A stretch of 7,977 nucleotides of DNA. Origin: Chitinophagaceae bacterium. GTDB lineage: Bacteria; Bacteroidota; Bacteroidia; Chitinophagales; Chitinophagaceae. Both the position numbers and the translations under genes were made by a program. Of the stretch, positions 1-6,177 are shown in pieces. Position 1 is the first letter of the stretch. Each line of letters begins with the position of its first letter. The stretch is taken from contig CANCKV010000128.1 in NCBI GenBank assembly GCA_947378615.1, forward strand, positions 1 through 7,977, read 5' to 3'. Below the pieces are notes generated by a model, which made no database searches, had not been told where the DNA came from, and worked only from the letters and a program-made list of their open reading frames with translations.

Positions 1-2276
1 AACGAGTTCGTAGGTACTTACAATCTACTGCAAATCTTCAGTTTTTTGAAATTTATAACTTAAGTGAATTAGCTGAAGGAATAAAGGCTGCTGATAAGAC
101 TGTTCAAGATTATTTGAATGGAGTAAAGGTTATAGCTGCTGATACCTCAAAGGGTAAGGATAGCACAAAAGCAACTGCAAAGGCTGATACTTCTAAAAAT
201 AAAATTAACGAAGCACCAATCAGAAAGTTGATTCAGTTCAATCAACCATATCAAACTAAAACAGGAAAAACTATTTTCCCTGCATCAATTGGCTATATGC
301 AAAGCTCTGATACGGGGCTTTTGAATAGCTATTTGAACATGGATATTGTAAAAGCAAAATTCCCTGCTAACTTATCTTTCATGTATGGCAAGGTAGATGT
401 TGATGATCCAAAGGCAAAAAACATTCTTCAGTTATATGCAATAAAGACACTTGATAACGGACAAGCTGAATTGGAAGGTGAGCATGTTACTGATGCTAAA
501 CAAGATTTTGATGAGCGTGGAAAAGTCGCCATTAAAATGAATATGGACAAAATGGGAACTAATATTTGGGCTAAGATGACTACCCGTAATATTGATAAAC
601 CTATCGCCATTGTTTTGGACAACTTTGTTTATTCTGCACCTACTGTTAATGACGCAATTACTACAGGTAATTCTCAAATAAGTGGTAACTATTCTGCAAA
701 AGAAGCACAAGATTTATCAGAAATATTAACGAGCGGTAAATTGACAGCTCCAGCAAAGATTGTTCAGGAACAAGTTATTGGGCCAACTCTAGGTAAGGCT
801 GCCGTTCAAGGTGGTGCACTATCATTCTTAATCTCTTTTATCGTAATATTCGGTTTGATGCTTGTATATTATAATACGGGTGGTTGGGTTGCAAATATTG
901 CCTTGATATTGAACTTATTGTTTACTGTAGGTATCTTAAGTGCATTGAGCTTTACACTAACTGCTGCGGGAATCGCAGGCTTGGTTTTGACAATCGGTAT
1001 GGCAGTGGATACAAACGTTATCATCTTTGAAAGAATCAAAGAAGAAATTACGAAAGGTAAAAACTATGAAGCTGCTGTTAAGGAAGGTTACAGACGTTCT
1101 TTAGCTCCAGTTCTAGATGCACACGTTACCACATTCTTAACTGCAAGTATCTTATTCTACTTTGGCTTAGGCCCAGTATTAGGATTCGCTACTACACAGA
1201 TGATAGGTATTTTGCTTTCTTTGTTCTGCGGAATCTTAGTTTCTCGTTTAGTGACCGACTTGTATATGAACAAAAACCGTCACTTTGATTACTTCACAGG
1301 ATTATCTAGAAAAGTATTCAAGCATGCGGCTTTCCGTTTTATAGAATACAGAAAGTTTGCTTATGTATTATCTGCATTCGTTTTAATTGGAGGTATTGCT
1401 TCTTATTTCAACGGTTTCGATAAAGGTGTTGAGTTTCAAGGAGGTCGTAGCTATACAATCAAGTTTGACAGGCCTGTTAGTACTGATGCTATTAGAGATG
1501 ATTTGAAGAAAGCATTTGGCGAAGCGCCTGTAATTAAAACTGTTGGTTCTGCCACTCAATTGAATATTACTACTGCTTACAGAATTTCTGAAGTAAGTGC
1601 TGATAATAGTATTGATAAGGATGTTGAATCTAAATTGTATGAAGGATTGAAGAATAATTTACCTTCAGGATTGTCTTATGCTGATTTTGATACTAAGTTC
1701 AAACAAAGTTCTCAGACTGTACAACCTACAATCTCTGAAGATCTGAAGGCAGGGGCTACAAAGGCTACGATTTTTGCCTTGATTGCCATTTGTTTGTACA
1801 TCTTCATTCGTTTCCGTGATTGGCGTTATAGTTTGGGTACAATCGTATCCTTATTGCATGACGTTTTGGTTACGTTAATTGTGTTCAGTTTCGCACGTAA
1901 AATAGTTCCTTTCCCATTAGAAATTGATCAGCATTTTATTGCAGCGATTTTGACTGTTATCGGTTTCTCAATGAATGATACCGTGATTGTTTACGATAGA
2001 ATTCGTGAAGATAGTAAACTGATGAAAGGTGAATCAAATGCAGCAATTATCAATAAAGCGATTAATCAGACATTGAGTCGTACTGTGATGACTTCATTAA
2101 CAGTGTTCTTGACTATCTTGATATTATTCATCTTCGGTGGTGATGTAACTAGAGGATTTGCATTCGCTATGTTAGTGGGTGTATTCACAGGTACTTATTC
2201 TTCTATTTTCGTAGCTGCACCGATATTAGTTGATTTTGCAAAAGACAAACCATTAGGTTCAGGTGATACAAAGTAG
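1..2276 (+). CDS. secDF: SecDF fused protein-export membrane protein, 5'-truncated
   Basis: SecDF is an inner-membrane subunit that associates with SecYEG and uses the proton gradient to pull exported proteins out on the periplasmic side. The frame is open from base 3 with no stop and begins inside the SecD periplasmic region (residues RVRRYLQSTANLQFFE), so the true start lies upstream; the TTG at 114 is not the start. About 757 residues are visible, and the fused family in Bacteroidota is usually longer by some 200-250. The SecD membrane half spans about 800-1270 and contains the conserved GMAVDTNVIIFERIKEE motif at 996-1046. The SecF half starts near 1310, with FDKGVEFQGG at about 1417-1446, a periplasmic domain to about 1750, then five hydrophobic segments including GFSMNDTVIVYDRIRED at 1962-2012. 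Both catalytic Asp-Asn motifs are intact. SecD and SecF are fused in one chain, as is common in Bacteroidota. The TAG stop sits in the first unit of a heptamer run, and a strong hairpin follows 60 nt later. Confidence 0.96.
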   Translation, partial: RVRRYLQSTANLQFFEIYNLSELAEGIKAADKTVQDYLNGVKVIAADTSKGKDSTKATAKADTSKNKINEAPIRKLIQFNQPYQTKTGKTIFPASIGYMQSSDTGLLNSYLNMDIVKAKFPANLSFMYGKVDVDDPKAKNILQLYAIKTLDNGQAELEGEHVTDAKQDFDERGKVAIKMNMDKMGTNIWAKMTTRNIDKPIAIVLDNFVYSAPTVNDAITTGNSQISGNYSAKEAQDLSEILTSGKLTAPAKIVQEQVIGPTLGKAAVQGGALSFLISFIVIFGLMLVYYNTGGWVANIALILNLLFTVGILSALSFTLTAAGIAGLVLTIGMAVDTNVIIFERIKEEITKGKNYEAAVKEGYRRSLAPVLDAHVTTFLTASILFYFGLGPVLGFATTQMIGILLSLFCGILVSRLVTDLYMNKNRHFDYFTGLSRKVFKHAAFRFIEYRKFAYVLSAFVLIGGIASYFNGFDKGVEFQGGRSYTIKFDRPVSTDAIRDDLKKAFGEAPVIKTVGSATQLNITTAYRISEVSADNSIDKDVESKLYEGLKNNLPSGLSYADFDTKFKQSSQTVQPTISEDLKAGATKATIFALIAICLYIFIRFRDWRYSLGTIVSLLHDVLVTLIVFSFARKIVPFPLEIDQHFIAAILTVIGFSMNDTVIVYDRIREDSKLMKGESNAAIINKAINQTLSRTVMTSLTVFLTILILFIFGGDVTRGFAFAMLVGVFTGTYSSIFVAAPILVDFAKDKPLGSGDTK

Positions 2277-2300
2277 TAAGTTTCAGGTTGTAAGTTTTAC
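2273..2300 (+). repeat. Heptamer repeat family A, GT-oriented, after secDF
   Basis: Four contiguous 7-bp units start on the last bases of secDF: gtagtaa, gtttcag, then gttgtaa and gttttac. The secDF stop codon (2274-2276) lies in the first unit. The units match the reverse complement of the long array at 2439-2591. With only four units, chance cannot be fully excluded. Support comes from the same pattern after the DinB gene at 3134-3168. Confidence 0.6.
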
Positions 2301-2338
2301 CTTATACTTTATGAACATAATTCTATAATATTATTTGA

Positions 2339-2381
2339 TAAAACAAGAAAGGTTTCCAAATTGGAAACCTTTCTTGTTTTA
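2339..2381 (+). terminator. Strong hairpin, probable bidirectional terminator of secDF
   Basis: The arms 2339-2359 and 2361-2381 are exact reverse complements around one central base (2360). The core is ggtttcc/ggaaacc flanked by A-rich and T-rich outer stem, so the RNA has a GC-containing upper stem and a U-rich 3' side (ttcttgtttt). It begins 62 nt after the secDF stop, which fits an intrinsic terminator. Its symmetry would let it act on either strand, although the gene beyond it is also on the plus strand. Confidence 0.8.
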
Positions 2382-2438
2382 ATACGTTCTAAAAGGATAT
2401 TTGCAAAATGAGTAGTTATTCTTTCTTTTACTAGAATC

Positions 2439-2591
2439 TAGTAACTAGAAACCTGCAACCTATAAATTGAAACCTGTAACTTGAAACCTGCAACCTATAA
2501 CTTGAAACCTAAACCTGAAACCTGAATCCATCATCCAATACTAAATAACTAAAAACGTAAAACCTATAACTTAAAACGTACAACTTTCTAC
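2439..2591 (-). repeat. Degenerate 7-bp repeat array (family A), about 22 units
   Basis: The stretch reads in phase as heptamers of the form N-T-N-N-A-A-C on the plus strand (GTTNNAN on the minus strand), for example ttgaaac, ctgcaac, and elsewhere ctataac. By my reading 17 of 22 units end in AAC, and a single unit (2509-2514) is 6 nt long. An exact 18-bp copy occurs at 2448-2465 and 2483-2500, five units apart. Decay increases in the right half (2522-2542). No reading frame, tRNA or promoter is evident. This array fills most of the 346-nt spacer between secDF and the DinB-like gene. Confidence 0.85.
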
Positions 2592-2622
2592 CTTACTTTT
2601 ATCCCTCAAAAAAATAACTCTT

Positions 2623-3120
2623 ATGCTTGTACAATCTCTTTTGGGTGAATTTATGTTTGAAGTTGAAAACACCCGCAAATTACTCAAAGCCATTCCTGAT
2701 AGTGCCTTGGAATGGAAACCTGCAGAAAAAAATTGGACTACTGCACAGTTAGCCTCTCATGTAGCTGAAGTTTACAATTGGTATCCCCAAACCCTTGAAC
2801 AGGATGTGATGGATATGGCTGCTTACAAATATGACAAAGGGGATATTACGAAAGCTGCTAATATCGTAGCAAAGTTTGAAGAAAATGTGAAAGTCGCTCA
2901 GCAAAGTCTTGAAAAAGCAACTGACGAAAGTATGTTTGTTTTGTGGAAGATGGTATTTGGAAATTCAGAACCCATGTTTCCAGCAATGCCAAGGATTCAA
3001 GTAGTAAGGTCATTTTTGATGAATCACTTATACCATCACCGTGGAGAATTAGTGGTATATCTAAGGGCAACAGGAAATAAAGTACCAGGTTTGTATGGCC
3101 CTTCTCTTGATGAAAAATAA
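2623..3120 (+). CDS. DinB superfamily protein (DinB_2-like), putative metal-dependent enzyme
   Basis: This 165-residue protein fits the DinB/YfiT-like four-helix-bundle superfamily, which holds bacillithiol- or mycothiol-type transferases and many uncharacterised members that usually bind a divalent metal through three histidines. The expected triad is visible: His46 in LASHVAEV, then His135 and His139 in NHLYHHRGELVVYL. The C-terminal H-x3-HRGEL block is the clearest family signature, followed by GNKVPGLYGPS. The N-terminal LLGEFMFEVENTRKLL and ALEWKPAEKNWT segments also look typical. The length is normal. ATG 2623 is preferred over the internal ATG at 2653 because the first helix would otherwise be lost. 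There is no good Shine-Dalgarno sequence, as usual in Bacteroidota. It is soluble and probably cytoplasmic. Its substrate cannot be told from sequence, and its neighbours give no pathway clue. Confidence 0.88.
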   Translation: MLVQSLLGEFMFEVENTRKLLKAIPDSALEWKPAEKNWTTAQLASHVAEVYNWYPQTLEQDVMDMAAYKYDKGDITKAANIVAKFEENVKVAQQSLEKATDESMFVLWKMVFGNSEPMFPAMPRIQVVRSFLMNHLYHHRGELVVYLRATGNKVPGLYGPSLDEK

Positions 3121-3133
3121 TTATCCGCAATAA

Positions 3134-3168
3134 GTTGTAAGTGATAGGTATTAAGTTATACGTTTCCT
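3134..3168 (+). repeat. Heptamer repeat family A, GT-oriented, after DinB-like gene
   Basis: Five in-phase 7-bp units follow the stop codon at 3120 by 13 nt: gttgtaa, gtgatag, then gtattaa, gttatac and gtttcct. All begin with GT, and gttgtaa is identical to a unit downstream of secDF (2287-2293). A terminator hairpin starts 17 nt further on. Confidence 0.6.
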
Positions 3169-3185
3169 AAATATTGGGACAGATT

Positions 3186-3225
3186 AAAAGGTAGAATCCC
3201 CATATTAAGGGATTTTACCTTTTTT
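3186..3225 (+). terminator. Rho-independent terminator after DinB-like gene
   Basis: A 15-bp stem pairs 3186-3200 (aaaaggtagaatccc) with 3209-3223 (gggattttacctttt), with one G-T wobble (3194/3216) and an 8-nt loop. The 3' side runs into a T tract at 3220-3225. The stem base is A/T-rich, so it could also work on the other strand. It ends 37 nt before the next ORF, which suggests the 96-aa ORF has its own promoter. Confidence 0.8.
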
Positions 3226-3262
3226 ACCATTAATTTTTAGGAATCTTCAAAAAGTAATAATC

Positions 3263-3553
3263 ATGAAAAAGCATTATCAGGAAATAGTAGATGAAGTATT
3301 TGGCACAACCTTCTATCAGCATAGAACTTTACGAACTTGTTTCGACCCTCAATCCTCCGAATGGAGTGAAACAACGATTGAAAAGAAGGTGGAAATTCTC
3401 AAAAAGGTGCTCAGCAGTGAAAAGATTCCACTTGATAAATTGATTTTTGGATATAAACACTATTACACACATGAACTAACCAATAAAAGTTATGTGGTAA
3501 ATTCTTTGGAGGATGCACTGATTGTGTTGCTTAATAAATCATTCATCAAATAA
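3263..3553 (+). CDS. Hypothetical protein, 96 aa
   Basis: I do not recognise this ORF. It starts at an ATG, encodes 96 residues, and is bounded by a terminator upstream and a heptamer run downstream. The product is soluble and charged, with no signal peptide or membrane segment. A Lys/Glu-rich helical stretch (KKVEILKKVLSSEKIPLDKLIF, about 41-62) is followed by an aromatic patch, GYKHYYTHE, and a hydrophobic C-terminal helix (EDALIVLLNKSFIK). Codon use resembles the neighbouring genes and no longer competing ORF overlaps it, so it is probably a real gene. Histidines at about 66 and 70 are the only candidate ligand residues, and no known motif surrounds them. No function is assigned. Confidence 0.6.
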   Translation: MKKHYQEIVDEVFGTTFYQHRTLRTCFDPQSSEWSETTIEKKVEILKKVLSSEKIPLDKLIFGYKHYYTHELTNKSYVVNSLEDALIVLLNKSFIK

Positions 3554-3596
3554 TTGGATTTACAAATAATGTGTATTTGATAAATATTCATTTTTG

Positions 3597-3624
3597 AGCC
3601 AACTTGTAACCACTTACAACCATT
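3597..3624 (-). repeat. Short heptamer family A run abutting a start codon
   Basis: In phase, the sequence reads agccaac, ttgtaac, then cacttac and aaccatt, the AC-oriented version of the family A unit. The last unit ends at 3624 and the ATG of the MmcQ/YjbR-like gene begins at 3625, so the repeat occupies the position of the leader and any ribosome-binding site. It also contains a 6-bp inverted repeat, ttgtaa/ttacaa (3604-3609 and 3614-3619). Confidence 0.45.
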
Positions 3625-3954
3625 ATGGATATTGAGCAACTTAGAGAATATTGTTTAGGTAAACCTTTAGTAGAGGAACTTTTACCTTTTGGACCTGATA
3701 CATTGGTATTTAAAGTGAACGGAAAAATATTCCTTCTTACAAGTTTAGATGCCCCACAGTTGCAATTCAATGTGAAATGTAATCCTGAACTTGCTGAAGA
3801 ATTAAGAGAGCAATATCCTTGTGTAATTCCAGGCTATCACATGAACAAAAAGCATTGGAATACAATCATCGTAGATGGTTCTGTTTCTACTCAATTATTA
3901 AAAGAATGGATTGATCATTCTTACAATCTTGTAATAAAAGTCAAGAAGAAATAG
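3625..3954 (+). CDS. MmcQ/YjbR family protein
   Basis: This 109-residue protein is a member of the MmcQ/YjbR family (PF04237), small cytoplasmic proteins with a CyaY-like or double-wing fold that are often annotated as DNA-binding. The biochemical role is not settled. The family signature PGYHMNKKHWNTI is at residues 69-81 and is strongly diagnostic. The N-terminal EYCLGKPLVEELLPFGPDTLVFKVNGKIFLL (about 8-38) matches the usual helix plus beta-strand lead, and the C-terminal helix LLKEWIDHSYNLVI is also typical. Length is normal and the ATG start leaves nothing conserved outside. No Shine-Dalgarno sequence is seen; a heptamer run touches the start codon. It lies 71 nt downstream of the 96-aa ORF with no strong terminator between, so co-transcription is possible. 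It converges on the minus-strand gene at 4122-4478. Confidence 0.93.
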   Translation: MDIEQLREYCLGKPLVEELLPFGPDTLVFKVNGKIFLLTSLDAPQLQFNVKCNPELAEELREQYPCVIPGYHMNKKHWNTIIVDGSVSTQLLKEWIDHSYNLVIKVKKK

Positions 3955-3961
3955 TATTATT

Positions 3962-3980
3962 GAACTAACGGTTCTTTTTT
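3962..3980 (+). terminator. Weak hairpin plus T-tract after MmcQ/YjbR-like gene
   Basis: A short stem pairs gaact (3962-3966) with ggttc (3970-3974), with one wobble and a 3-nt loop, and is followed directly by six Ts. It starts 8 nt after the stop codon. The stem is too short to be convincing alone, and the stronger hairpin at 4059-4089 may be the real terminator. Confidence 0.25.
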
Positions 3981-4058
3981 GGGAGCTTTCAGTTCTGATA
4001 GGTTAGGTATCAACATCTTCTTCAATCAAAAAAATATATTTTACAATAAACCGAAATA

Positions 4059-4089
4059 AAAAAGGCTGCCTTTTTAAGACAGCCTTTTT
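4059..4089. terminator. Bidirectional terminator between convergent genes
   Basis: The arms aaaaaggctg (4059-4068) and cagccttttt (4080-4089) are exact complements, with an 11-nt loop. The GC-rich upper stem and A/T outer stem give a U-rich tail on either strand. It lies between the plus-strand MmcQ/YjbR-like gene (ends 3954) and the minus-strand 118-aa gene (ends 4122) and probably serves both. Confidence 0.85.
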
Positions 4090-4121
4090 CAATAACGATA
4101 TACTTCCGTATCTATGAAAAT

Positions 4122-4478
4122 CTAATAGACTTCCATCCCACTTTCATTTTGTTGTTTCAATGTCCAATCCCCTGTCATTTTAATTTCAAGCCACATATTC
4201 CCACTTTTTCTAAAGAAAAGTGTTGTCAGACCAAAGTGATCTGCAAACTTCTGCGCAATCTGTTTAATTGAATTATTCTCATTAATGATAATAACTCCTT
4301 CTGGATTATCTTTTAAGATATCCCCAACTTTTAATTGATTGACGGGTGTTTTAGGCTTGAAACTCCTTGTGGCAATCCCCTCCGGCATCTTAAAATCTAT
4401 TTTAAGGTACGGAAAAGCATTGCTGAATTCCTGCTTTATCTCGTCTAAATACCTATCCTTTGATATAATTACTTTCAT
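4122..4478 (-). CDS. Conserved Bacteroidota protein of unknown function, 118 aa
   Basis: The product is small, soluble and probably cytoplasmic. I recognise the pattern MKVIISKDRYLDEIKQEF plus a C-terminal FRKSGNMWLE ... WTLKQQN block as resembling a family of uncharacterised Bacteroidota proteins, but I cannot name a function. The N-terminal half is a beta-strand and helix followed by NAFPYLKIDFKMPEG. The C-terminal half (about 61-118) has VIIINENNSIKQIAQKFADHFGL, then FRKSGN at 89-94, W96, W105 and QQN at 109-111. The start at 4478 is chosen because family members, as I recall them, begin at MK-(V/I)-IISKDRY. ATGs at 4514 and 4535 would add 12 or 19 residues of unlike composition. It is divergent from hemN across a spacer with two CRP/FNR-like dyads, and its 3' end meets a shared terminator. 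Confidence 0.75.
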   Translation of the reverse strand: MKVIISKDRYLDEIKQEFSNAFPYLKIDFKMPEGIATRSFKPKTPVNQLKVGDILKDNPEGVIIINENNSIKQIAQKFADHFGLTTLFFRKSGNMWLEIKMTGDWTLKQQNESGMEVY

Positions 4479-4552
4479 TTTTTGCACCTGAATTTTTCTA
4501 AGTAAACCATTCATTTCAAACTCGAAATTGCACAATTGAAATGAAATAAAAG

Positions 4553-4566
4553 ATGACTTTTGTCAA
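4553..4566. promoter_or_regulatory. CRP/FNR-like dyad (candidate), distal to hemN
   Basis: The sequence atgac-tttt-gtcaa carries TGAC/GTCA half-sites separated by 4 nt. The layout resembles TTGAC-N4-GTCAA sites of the CRP/FNR superfamily with one outer base mismatched. It lies between the divergent 118-aa gene (start 4478) and hemN (start 4684). The family match is inference from spacing and half-sites. No regulator gene is in the window. Confidence 0.4.
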
Positions 4567-4599
4567 GTATTCAAAATATTTTTAAAAAAAGTTTACTTT

Positions 4600-4613
4600 A
4601 TGATTAAAATCAT
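4600..4613. promoter_or_regulatory. FNR-like dyad (candidate), proximal to hemN
   Basis: The sequence atgat-taaa-atcat is a perfect 5-bp inverted repeat with a 4-nt spacer. It differs from the FNR/ANR consensus TTGAT-N4-ATCAA only in the outermost base of each half. Its centre is 47 bp from the centre of the dyad at 4553-4566 and about 78 bp upstream of the hemN ATG. FNR-type control of hemN is known in other bacteria, so the position is suggestive. In AT-rich DNA a chance dyad is possible. Confidence 0.4.
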
Positions 4614-4683
4614 TGCAGAGATTGATAAGTATTTCATAGAGGAGTGACAGAAGTAGTTACTTTTGACGCCAGAATATTCACTT

Positions 4684-6048
4684 ATGTTTCATTACGACAA
4701 CTTAATAGCAAAATACAACCAATCTGTTCCACGTTATACGAGTTATCCAACTGTTCCGTTTTGGAAAGATTGGGAAAATAATTTTTTGTGGAAAGACACT
4801 TTTAAGAAATATTTTACCAAAAACAGTAAAAATTCGGAAGGCTTAAGCATTTATATCCATTTGCCTTTTTGTGAATCGCTGTGTACTTACTGTGCTTGCA
4901 ACAAAAGAATTACGACCAATCACTCGGTAGAGGAAAAATATATCGAGACCATTTTGAAGGAATGGAGTCTGTACAAGAATTTAATGAGTACACCGCCCCT
5001 AATTCAATCGATTCATCTTGGTGGAGGAACCCCTACTTTTTTTTCTCCAGAGAATTTGGAAAAATTAATTAATGGAATTGTCGAGGGTGCTACAATTACC
5101 GAAGATTATGCCTACAGTATTGAAGGGCACCCGAATAATACCACCGAGGAACATTTACAAACATTATACAATCTTGGATTCCGACGTATCAGCTATGGAG
5201 TTCAGGATACCGATCCTGTAGTGCAAAATGCTATCAATCGTTTACAGCCTACAGAAAATGTAAGAAAGGCAACCGAAGCCGCGCGGAGAATTGGTTTTAC
5301 TTCCGTAAACTTCGATTTAATTTATGGGCTTCCATTCCAAACGGTAGCAAGCATGGAAAATACAATTCGTGAAGCCATTGAAATTCAGCCTGACAGGGTT
5401 GCATTCTATAGCTATGCGCATGTCCCTTGGAAACAAAAAGTTCAACGACTTTTTGATGAAAACGATTTGCCAGATGCAGGACTAAAAACTAAATTATATA
5501 CAACAGGTAAGGTAATGTTTGCAGAGGCAGGTTATACCGATATTGGAATGGATCACTTCTCGTTACCTAGTGACGAATTATTTAGAGCAAGAATGAATGG
5601 TAAGCTTCATCGCAATTTCATGGGTTATACCGACACAAATACGAAGGCATTAATTGGACTTGGAGTATCTGCTATCAGCGATATTGGAGTCGCTTATGCC
5701 CAAAACTATAAAGAATTAGAATCTTATTATCAGGCGATTGAAAGAAATGAGATTCCTGTTATTAAGGGATATTTCATGGATGAATCTGATTTGGTATTCA
5801 AACAATACATTTTAGATACAATTTGTAGGGGAACCACCACTTTCAAGGACGACTTTAGGGACTTGCTGAATGAATATTCTATCCCATTATTACTTGAAAT
5901 GGAAAAGGATGGTTTATTGACCTATTCCAATGATAAGATAGAAATTACTAAAGCAGGCTTTCATTTTGTAAGAAATATCTGTAAGGCTTTTGACATTCGG
6001 TGGTTAACAGATTTAACTAATCAGGGACGATTTAGCAAAGCGGTATAA
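4684..6048 (+). CDS. hemN: Oxygen-independent coproporphyrinogen III oxidase
   Basis: HemN is a cytoplasmic radical-SAM enzyme that oxidatively decarboxylates coproporphyrinogen III to protoporphyrinogen IX without oxygen, a late step of haem synthesis. The N-terminus (YNQSVPRYTSYPTVPFW) is typical. The iron-sulfur motif is C-x3-C-x2-C-x-C at residues 63, 67, 70 and 72; the fourth Cys marks true HemN rather than the HemW relative. GGGTPTF at 113-119 is the SAM-binding loop. YGVQDTDPVVQNAINR, NFDLIYGLPFQT and YSYAHVPW follow in the expected order, and the tail (VRNICKAFDIRW ... FSKAV) is normal. ATG 4684 (454 aa) is chosen because it places the Cys and GGGTP motifs at family-usual positions. 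TTG 4663 would add 7 residues and has gaggag 19 nt upstream. The gene appears monocistronic: the 5' gene is divergent and the 3' gene is convergent. Two CRP/FNR-like dyads lie upstream. Confidence 0.96.
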   Translation: MFHYDNLIAKYNQSVPRYTSYPTVPFWKDWENNFLWKDTFKKYFTKNSKNSEGLSIYIHLPFCESLCTYCACNKRITTNHSVEEKYIETILKEWSLYKNLMSTPPLIQSIHLGGGTPTFFSPENLEKLINGIVEGATITEDYAYSIEGHPNNTTEEHLQTLYNLGFRRISYGVQDTDPVVQNAINRLQPTENVRKATEAARRIGFTSVNFDLIYGLPFQTVASMENTIREAIEIQPDRVAFYSYAHVPWKQKVQRLFDENDLPDAGLKTKLYTTGKVMFAEAGYTDIGMDHFSLPSDELFRARMNGKLHRNFMGYTDTNTKALIGLGVSAISDIGVAYAQNYKELESYYQAIERNEIPVIKGYFMDESDLVFKQYILDTICRGTTTFKDDFRDLLNEYSIPLLLEMEKDGLLTYSNDKIEITKAGFHFVRNICKAFDIRWLTDLTNQGRFSKAV

Positions 6049-6052
6049 AAAA

Positions 6053-6094
6053 GAGTGATGAGTGATGAGTTATTAATGATGGGTTATGAGTTTT
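6053..6094 (+). repeat. Degenerate 7-bp repeat array (family B, GAGTGAT) after hemN
   Basis: Six contiguous in-phase heptamers begin 4 nt after the hemN stop: gagtgat twice, then gagttat, taatgat, and finally gggttat and gagtttt. The consensus is GAGTKAT, unlike the GTTNNAA units around secDF and the DinB gene, but period and placement are the same. The oppositely oriented partner is at 6245-6300. Confidence 0.8.
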
Positions 6095-6153
6095 GAAATT
6101 TGATTCCTACTTAAGAGCTATTAACACAAGGATTTAAGCTATCTACATTTGCT

Positions 6154-6174
6154 TAATCTGATCAAATTAGATTA
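6154..6174. other. Short AT-rich hairpin in the hemN downstream spacer
   Basis: Bases taatctgat (6154-6162) pair with attagatta (6166-6174) through 9 bp with one G-T wobble and a 3-nt loop. There is no T tract on the plus side, so it is not a classical terminator. It sits midway between the two facing heptamer arrays. Confidence 0.35.
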
Positions 6175-6177
6175 TAA

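Noticed and set aside
428..710. Two minus-strand ORFs opposite secDF
   Set aside because: Both lie wholly within the strongly supported SecD coding region and look like antisense shadows.
2439..2591. CRISPR array
   Set aside because: There is no repeat-spacer alternation; the whole stretch is contiguous 7-bp units without unique spacers.
2592..2622. Bacteroidota -7 element (TAnnTTTG-like tacttttat) before the DinB-like gene
   Set aside because: The last base of the element mismatches and no -33 TTG sits at the right distance.
2858..3130. Minus-strand ORF opposite the DinB-like gene
   Set aside because: Antisense shadow; the plus-strand frame carries the conserved His triad.
3562..3580. Hairpin caaata/tatttg as a terminator after the 96-aa ORF
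   Set aside because: The 6-bp A/T stem is too weak and lacks a following T tract.
3588..3770. Minus-strand 60-aa ORF
   Set aside because: Antisense to the MmcQ/YjbR-like gene, with no recognisable features.
4663..4683. TTG at 4663 as the hemN start
   Set aside because: It adds seven residues not typical of the family; ATG 4684 places the motifs at the usual positions. It is not fully excluded, because gaggag lies upstream.
4881..5072. Plus-strand 63-aa ORF inside hemN
   Set aside because: Out-of-frame overlap with the radical-SAM core of hemN.
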